Source: Panopea generosa
Lineage: Eukaryota > Mollusca > Bivalvia > Adapedonta > Hiatellidae
Reading direction: 5' to 3'
NCBI GenBank assembly: GCA_029582155.1
Contig: CM055895.1
Coordinates: 8,281,544 to 8,345,543, forward strand
Length of the DNA: 64,000 bases
Shown here piece by piece: positions 57,741 to 64,000 of the stretch. Made by a program: the position numbers and the translations under genes. Each line of letters opens with the position of its first letter. The stretch's first letter is position 1. The notes beneath the pieces were generated by a model, which was given only the letters and a program-made list of their open reading frames with translations, ran no database searches and was not told the DNA's origin.

Positions 57741-57856
57741 CCTTAACATATGAGACGTTGGTAAAGTGATGGGATATTGTACATGTAGATTATATACATG
57801 TTGAAATTGTTAAAAAAGCTAAATCAAATAAATAAAAATGTTAGCATTTATCTAGC

Positions 57857-59572
57857 ATATGGTCAGCTACCAACAATGAGACGAGTTCCCTGACTTGCTG
57901 AAAAGCGTATAGGGATTCTTTTAATTGCTAAATGTAAATTGACTGGAGGAGTCCCATATAACGTATTTACAAAACTTTATGACTCCATTGTATGGCCTGT
58001 AATTAATTATGAGGCTACAATATGTGGTTGTAAATCATTTTCATGTATTGCTGCTGTTCATAACCGTGCTATGTAATTCTTTCTTGGGGTTGGCAAATAT
58101 ACGCCAAATTCTGTGAAATGGCTTGACAACCTACTATTGTTCGTCAGTGGAAAACTTTTTTCTACATACTGCTGTCGTCTATCCTCTTTGAATGAAAGTA
58201 GACTCAATAAACGGGTTGCACTCTGGTCTTACTTAAAAGCTAATGTTTCCTGTAAAAAATGGATGTACACTGTAAAAAAGCAGTTTGTATCACTTATTCT
58301 TCATCAGTTTTCAAATATAAATTTTAATATCCCTGTGCGTACTCTTGTTGATGACGTCAGAAAGAAAGTTCTGGATATTTATACAAGTAATTGTTTTTCA
58401 TCTATAAGGCGAGTAGACAGTATGTCTGGTAATGTACGAAACCAACTACGCACCTACCGTTTATTTAAAAATCAATTTGAAGTTGAACATTATTGTCAAA
58501 TTCTATCTCCTTTAAGGCATAGTTCCGCTTTGATTAAGTTTCGTTGTGGTGTTACCCAAATAAGAATTGAGACCGGTATATATGATAATCTTAGGTTAGA
58601 AGGTAGAAAATGCCCATTTTGTAATACAGTGGAAGATTAATTTCATGCAATTTTAGAATTTCATCTTTATAATGATCTTAAAAATGCTTTATTTGAAAAA
58701 GCAGCTGCAATTAATGATATTTTTTATAATCTGTCAAATGTTGATAAGATAGTATTTTTTATTTTTATTTTCCCACTCATCTTTGATTCGTGTCTTTGCC
58801 AAAACCTGTTTAAATATATTACAAAGACGTATATCTTACCTTTGTAAATAATGCATTTTTTGTTTTATATGTATAATGTTACCTTTTTATCATCTCCTAT
58901 GTGTATGCTGCAAATCAGTTCTTTTCTGATCTGATCAGGGGGGATAATTGATACTTTAAGATATTTTTAATATTGCGCAATAGTGCTTTTTTGTCAGAAT
59001 TTTAAAATTTTGTTTGTCTTAACACTTTTTAAAAAAAACGATTTGCAGCATTACACAGTCTTATTATGTGAATAGTTAATTGTATTTTGCATTGTGTGAT
59101 AGTCTCTTGTAATTCATATATTTGAATCAGTGGCTATGTACATATATTGTATGATATTAATATAATTGTTATTGCGATGTACATAGATGTGACTGAATTA
59201 AGATTAAAAATATATAGGGATGTTCATGGCATACCTTTTGATATTATTTTTGATTGAATGAAAATGTCACACTGGCAAAATCACAATGAAATATATGTTT
59301 ATTTCGTTTGTGTCAATAAAAAATAATATTTTGTTTCTTTGGCCAACTAAATTCATTTTATTAAAGAACTGTATGGAAAGTAAATTTCATGCTGAATGTG
59401 GGGTACGCTACTTCAGGAGGCAAACGTTTTTTTTGACATTTTCATTTGAGTCTAGGACAGTACTTTAATACGATATAGGACATTTGATTCGTGAATGTTA
59501 GAAATAGTTAAAATTAGATAAAACGCTATAATGTAAGTCTATGAAAAACGCAATGGTGGTAGCTGACCATAT
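57857..59572. mobile_element. Inverted-repeat-bounded segment (ATATGGTCAGCTACCA) containing a LINE fragment
   Basis: ATATGGTCAGCTACCA at 57857-57872 and its exact inverse at 59557-59572 enclose 1.7 kb. Most of the interior is the LINE 3' part (57880-58860) and its AT-rich tail. It could be a small TIR element that captured a LINE, or a chance inversion. Confidence 0.45.
57880..58860 (+). mobile_element. LINE C-terminal fragment (RT thumb to zinc finger), degraded
   Basis: The frame starting at 58113 (175 codons) ends L-E-G-R-K-C-P-F-C-N-T-V-E-D and hits a stop exactly where the finger would continue (F-H-A-I-L-E-F-H...). Upstream, other frames give F-L-G-V-G-K-Y-T-P-N. This is the C-terminal layout of LINE ORF2 proteins. 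Clade not determined. Confidence 0.75.
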
Positions 59573-59847
59573 AGAGTAGCATGGCTTAAAATAGTTTATG
59601 TGCGATAGTGAGCTTGTCTATTGATCATGAATCTTGATATACTCCTTAATAGACTCATGATAACGTTGAAATGTTTAAATCTTACCGGAACGAAATGTAA
59701 GAAGTTGATCATTGAGTATCAAACAGTTAATATTATCGACAACAATTACATTCAATACATAATTAATCAGTTCAAAGCTTTATATTTACAATGAAGTAAA
59801 AATTCTTAGCAACTCTAATAAATCGAGTAACTTTCATCAAAATTGAC

Positions 59848-59848
59848 A

Positions 59849-59880
<32 letters not shown>

Positions 59881-59892
59881 TGCACGCACCGA
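59848..59892. repeat. (ACGC)n microsatellite
   Basis: About ten CACG/ACGC tetranucleotides with one 'atgc' interruption. Confidence 0.93.
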
Positions 59893-59959
59893 CGCATATA
59901 TATTATTTATTTTTTGTTCGATTTGGAAACAAGTTCTTACAACTTAAGCAAAAGACGCT

Positions 59960-60092
59960 CGAAGTCTTCCTGGTTAAAACCAGTACAAAGCATATACGGA
60001 AAAGTGTCTTGCTCAAGGACATCACACATTGCCGTGGTGGAGGCATCACACATAGCTGTGGTGGAGGCATCACACATAGCCGTGGTGGGGAT
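59960..60092. repeat. Dispersed repeat G, copy 2, with a 24-bp triplication
   Basis: 'tggttaaaaccagtacaaagc' matches 23248-23300. It then holds three copies of 'atcacacatagccgtggtggaggc' (60020-60092). Confidence 0.6.
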
Positions 60093-60333
60093 CTTATTTC
60101 TGTTATCAGTGCATGCAATGCAAATATAAAAAACGCTATATTACCTACATACCTTAATGTGATAAGTGACTTAAAACACATACATTAATATATATATAGT
60201 TAAAATATGGTTATTTCTTGTACAACAAGTTCAGATAAGGGGCAAAATGACGAAATATATACAAAGTTAAGGCACGTAAACAATCATATGTAATTACAAT
60301 CATAAAATGTTGAAACGTTTTATCTTATCAGTG

Positions 60334-60470
60334 GGTCATCCGTGGCAGAGTGATTTAAGGCGTCGTCTCGCAATCACTTATCTCTCACCGCTAATGTCTA
60401 GGTTTGAGTCTCGCTCGCTCCAAAAACTTTATGTGAGATACTCAGATTCATTCTGAGGTCTTTTGTTTAC
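60334..60470 (+). mobile_element. SINE family 2, copy 7 (internally deleted)
   Basis: Head 'gtcatccgtggcagagtgatttaaggcg' and 'aggtttgagtctcgctcgctcc', then 'tttatgtgagatactcagattcattctgaggtctt'; part of the body is missing. Confidence 0.75.
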
Positions 60471-60782
60471 AGAAGATGAACCAATATTTATGCGGCGTTA
60501 TTGTTTACAATATTAATTCTGTTTTTAGAGGGTTTTTAATGTATTTAGCTAACAATGCTGAATATTACACCGATAACTATTGATAACGGCCACATTATCA
60601 GCTTACTCACCATCAACGTCTCTATATTCTCAAAGTATATTTACTCTGTGGCAATCACGTCACCGACGCTGCCGCTTCAAATTACATCGATAAGTTTTAC
60701 AACTTGTGGAGTCTTGGTTGCGTTATCTTTATGGGCGCCTTTAACGCTAAACGTGCGACCTGCGATCCATGTAACAGTTTGT

Positions 60783-61060
60783 TTGATTTGTTTGGATATT
60801 AAGCGTCATTTTTATGTCATTTGTGGCTAGCAGACAATCAGTTAACTTAATAACTCTTTCCTGGGATTCTAGAAGGGTAACCAGTACTCGGGCACATCCA
60901 TCTTCACAATTTACTGGTAGTTTTCTCACTTGAATCAGCGGTGAGAGAAGAATGAAAATGAGACGCAGTGTCGTATTTCAATCATACGGAAGTTGTTCGA
61001 ACTCACGACCCATGTATTGGTAGTCAGACGCGCTGCCGACTTGGCTGAGCTAACCGGGTC
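60783..61060 (-). mobile_element. SINE family 1, copy 3
   Basis: Full-length minus-strand copy, diverged: tail complement 'tttggatattaagcgtcatt', body 'aaccagtactcgggcac', head complement 'gttcgaactcacgaccc...gagctaaccggg'. Confidence 0.82.
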
Positions 61061-61663
61061 TGATCCTATGTGGTAGAAGAGATCGTTGTTGTTTTTTATT
61101 TTAAAATATACATGACAAAAACTTAATCGCTGTGAATGGTTTGAAAATTTGCTATGGCACCAAATCTTCGTTTTCAGTATCTTATCACGTATAGACTATC
61201 TTCTAGTGCCTATTGAAGAGGTTGACTGCAGATGTAGACGGCGATTGTCTGAATGCTCCAAGACACAGTGACTGTAAACTTAGTAGGAAGTTCGCATTTG
61301 GTAGTTGGGGATTCGACCAGCTGCCAGTTGGGGGTTCAGATTTTACATTAATTTACATGCACTTTTTATTGAATATATTTTTAAACATATTAACACGAGT
61401 ACTAACTTTACAGTATTCGAGACACAGACCTATTATTTGTTATATTAACATATCGGTGGGTTATTATCACTTTATAGAGACAATAGCAAATTCAGATTAC
61501 GGTGTTAATAAGAAAGAAGTAAACGTTGGGGATGTTAATTATTACAAATACATGTTAATTGTTTTCACGGAGTTTGTTAAACATAAATCGGTGTCTTTAT
61601 ATGTATCCATGATGACGTCCATTTTGTATATACTCACTTTCCAAGGCTGCAGTATGAAGTATG
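61061..61663. other. Intergenic; 167-codon open frame of unknown status
   Basis: A frame at 61213-61716 is open for 167 codons but resembles no protein I know, has AT-driven composition (many I, L, Y) and runs into MITE K copy 4. Treated as non-coding. Confidence 0.3.
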
Positions 61664-61850
61664 TACAGTCAAACTTGTGTAAGCAACCACCTCTATTAAG
61701 CAGCCACTTGTCTTAAGCAGCCGCTTTTGCTTTGCTGTTTCCATTTTCTATGCTTAAAGAGCAAATTTACCTGTATTAAGCAACAACCTGTCTTAAAAGG
61801 CCACATTTGTACATTTTCTTGAATGCCTGCTTAAGATAGATTTCGCTGTA
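61664..61850. repeat. MITE family K, copy 4
   Basis: TACAGTCAAACTTGTGTAAG ... AAGATAGATTTCGCTGTA, with three 'ttaagcagccac'-like interior strings. Confidence 0.74.
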
Positions 61851-61889
61851 CTTCTTAAAAGTACGTTCCGAAGACAAACTACATTCTGG

Positions 61890-63055
61890 AATTATGAACT
61901 CGAAATGGTAGACCAAGATAAACTTATTATAGTTCTCACTCCAGTTATAACTGATAGACCAAGATAAACCAGTTATAGTTCTCACTCCAGTTATAAATGG
62001 TAGACCAAGATAAACCAGTTATAGTTCTCACTCCAGTTATAAATGGTAGACCAAGATAAACCAGTTATAGTTCTCACTCCAGTTATAAATGGTAGACCAA
62101 GATAAACTTATTATAGTTCTCACTCCAGTTATAACTGATAAACCAAGATAAAAGTATTATAGTTCTCACTCCAGTTATAACTGATAGACCAAGATAAACC
62201 AGTTATAGTTCTCACACCAGTTATAACTGATAGACCAAGATAAACCAGTTATAGTTCTCACTCCAGTTATAAATGATAGACCAAGATAAATTTATTATAT
62301 TTCTTACTCCAGTTATAACTAATAGACCAAGATAAACCAGTTATAGTTCTCACTCCAGTTATAACTGATAGACCAAGATAAACCAGTTATAGTTCTCACT
62401 CCACTTATAAATGGTAGACCAAGATAAACCTATTATAGTTCTCACTCCAGTTATAACTGATAGACCAAGATAAAAGTATTATAGTTCTCACTCCAGTTAT
62501 AAATGGTAGACCAAGATAAACTTATTAAAGTTCTTACTCCAGTTATATCTGATAGACCAAGATAAACCAGTTATAGTTCTCACTCCAGTTATAAATGGTA
62601 GACCAAGATAAACTTATTATAGTTCTCACTCCATTTATAACTGATAGACCAAGATAAACCAGTTATAATTCTCATTCCAGTTATAACTGATAGACCAAGA
62701 TAAACCAGTTATAGTTCTCATTCCAGTTATAACTGATAGACCAAGATTAACCAGTTATAGTTCTCACTCCAGTTATATCTGATAGACCAAGATAAACCAG
62801 TTATAGTTCTCACTCTAGTTATAAATGGTAGACTAAGATAAACGTATTATAGTTCTCACTCCGGTTACAAATGGTAGACAAAGATAAACCAGTTATAGTT
62901 CTTACTCCAGTTAAATCTGATAGACCAAGATAAACCAGTTATAGCTCTCACTCCAGTTATAAATGGTAGACCAAGACAAACGTATTATAGTTCTTACTCC
63001 AGTTATAAATGGTAGACCAAGATAAACTTATTATAATTCTCACTTTTATAAATAG
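61890..63055. repeat. 46-bp satellite, about 25 units
   Basis: Unit near 'ataaaccagttatagttctc' + 'actccagttataactgatag' + 'accaag'. Variants differ at the first part (aaccagtt / aacttatt / aaagtatt) and at 'aactgat' / 'aaatggt'. CAGTTATA and TATAACTG in one unit can pair. Confidence 0.94.
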
Positions 63056-63204
63056 GCTTAATGTGATTTTAGAAGAAAACATAGATATTTTGTCCAAATG
63101 CATTTAAATTAATTAGACGATGAGATAAAGAAAACATCAGCAATAGACAAGGACACTTTTTTGACACTAGTACGCTCTCGTAAAAATAAATATAAAATTT
63201 CAAA

Positions 63205-63905
63205 ACGATACTGTTTATACGATACTGCTCATACGACACCGTTTTACGACACTGCTTATTCGACACTGTTCATACGATACTGTTTATACAATACTGGTTT
63301 TAGGATACTATTAATATAATACTGTTTATACCACACCGTTTATACGACACCGTTTATACGACTCCGGTTATACGATACTGTTTTTGCGATACAGTTTATA
63401 CGATACTGGTTATACGATACTGTTTGTACAACACTGTTTGCACGATACTGTTTATACGATACTGGTTATACGACACCGTTTATACGATACCGTTTATACG
63501 ACACCGTTTATACGACTGTTTTTACGATACTGTTTATATGATACTGTTTATACCATACTGTTTATACGGATACTGGTTTTACAATACTGTTTGTACGATA
63601 TATTTTGTACGGTACTATTTGTACGACACTGTTAATACAACACTGTTTTACGACACCGTTTATGCGGCACCGTTTATACGACACCAGTTGTACGATACCG
63701 TTTGTACGATATGTTTATACGATACTGTTTATACGAGACTTGTTGTACGACACTGTTTGTACGACACTGGTTATACGATACTGTTTTACGAGACTTGTTG
63801 TACGACACTGTTTGTACTAAACTGTTTGTACGATACTGTTTATACAATACTGTTTATAGAAATACGGACAGTACTGTTTGTACGATACTGTTTATAGAGA
63901 TACGG
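63205..63905. repeat. 14-bp satellite, about 50 units
   Basis: Unit TGTTTATACGATAC with variants (cgtttatacgacac, tggttatacgatac, tgtttgtacgacac). Reading frames stay open because the unit lacks stop trinucleotides in most phases; they encode only the repeat. Confidence 0.93.
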
Positions 63906-63920
63906 ACAGTATAACTAACT

Positions 63921-64000
63921 AGTGACAGTAGCGGTGATCTAGGTGTAGAGCTATGCGGAAGGTCGGCGATTCGATCCCCGGCCGGTTCATACCAAAGACT
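63921..64000 (+). mobile_element. SINE family 4, head, cut by the window end
   Basis: 'gtgacagtagcggtgatctagg...ggcgattcgatccccggccgg' followed by 'ttcataccaaagact', the same junction as in the copy at 14512-14776. Confidence 0.68.

Larger units (their letters stand above)
59573..60333. other. Intergenic with short repeats
   Basis: Holds the (ACGC)n run, repeat G copy 2 and AT-rich DNA; no gene. Confidence 0.35.

Noticed and set aside
58113-58640. 175-codon frame as a host gene
   Set aside because: It ends in a LINE-type C-P-F-C...V-E-D finger interrupted by a stop, and LINE sequence continues upstream in other frames; it is a dead retrotransposon fragment.
61213-61716. 167-codon frame as a gene
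   Set aside because: No recognised similarity, AT-driven composition, and the 3' part lies in a MITE.
63384-63914. Overlapping open frames of 70-157 codons
   Set aside because: Products of the 14-bp satellite, open in several frames at once.

Overview
This window is AT-rich animal nuclear DNA. It has one long multi-exon gene, many tRNA-derived SINEs, several TIR (MITE-like) families, decayed LINE fragments and very large minisatellites. The repeat style (for example the '...CCTATTGCGATC...' family in intron 17) and the protein sequence suggest a lophotrochozoan, most likely a bivalve mollusc. The taxon is an inference; no database was searched.

The gene occupies 5587-42984 (+). I assembled 24 coding exons by hand. 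All junctions are GT-AG and phase-consistent, and they give a 3,774-nt CDS (1,257 residues). The protein is a complete MadBub-type mitotic checkpoint protein. It carries an N-terminal KEN box, a TPR domain, an ABBA-KEN-ABBA cassette and a GLEBS/BUB3-binding motif, followed by a glutamine-rich helical stretch. After that come a BUB1-type CD1 motif, a second ABBA/KEN cluster, an S-T-P Plk1-type site and an LxxIxE PP2A-B56 docking motif. It ends in an apparently intact BUB1-type kinase domain (GEGGFA loop, AIK lysine, HGDIKPDN, DFG). Vertebrates split these features between BUB1 and BUBR1; here they lie in one gene, as expected of the unduplicated ancestor. A cell-cycle CDE/CHR-like promoter element lies about 75 bp upstream of the start codon.

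Layout. 1-1.7 kb: possible 5' end of an unidentified minus-strand gene. 1.7-5.4 kb: a MITE, a LINE fragment and a 1.5-kb TIR element that ends just before the checkpoint gene's promoter. 5.5-43 kb: the MadBub gene, its introns packed with SINEs, MITEs and minisatellites. Two of these repeats run directly into splice acceptors (exons 4 and 13). In the exon 4 case the repeat contains 14 copies of the acceptor plus the first ~30 nt of the exon. 43-46.5 kb: candidate polyadenylation site and small repeats. 46.5-50.8 kb: a 36-bp satellite of about 120 units with higher-order duplications. 51-64 kb: gene-poor DNA with SINEs, MITEs, a LINE 3' fragment inside inverted repeats, a (GGAAT)n array, and 46-bp and 14-bp satellites.

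No rRNA, genuine tRNA, CRISPR array or second complete gene was found. Long open frames in the satellites come from repeat periods divisible by three, or from stop-poor units, and are not treated as genes.
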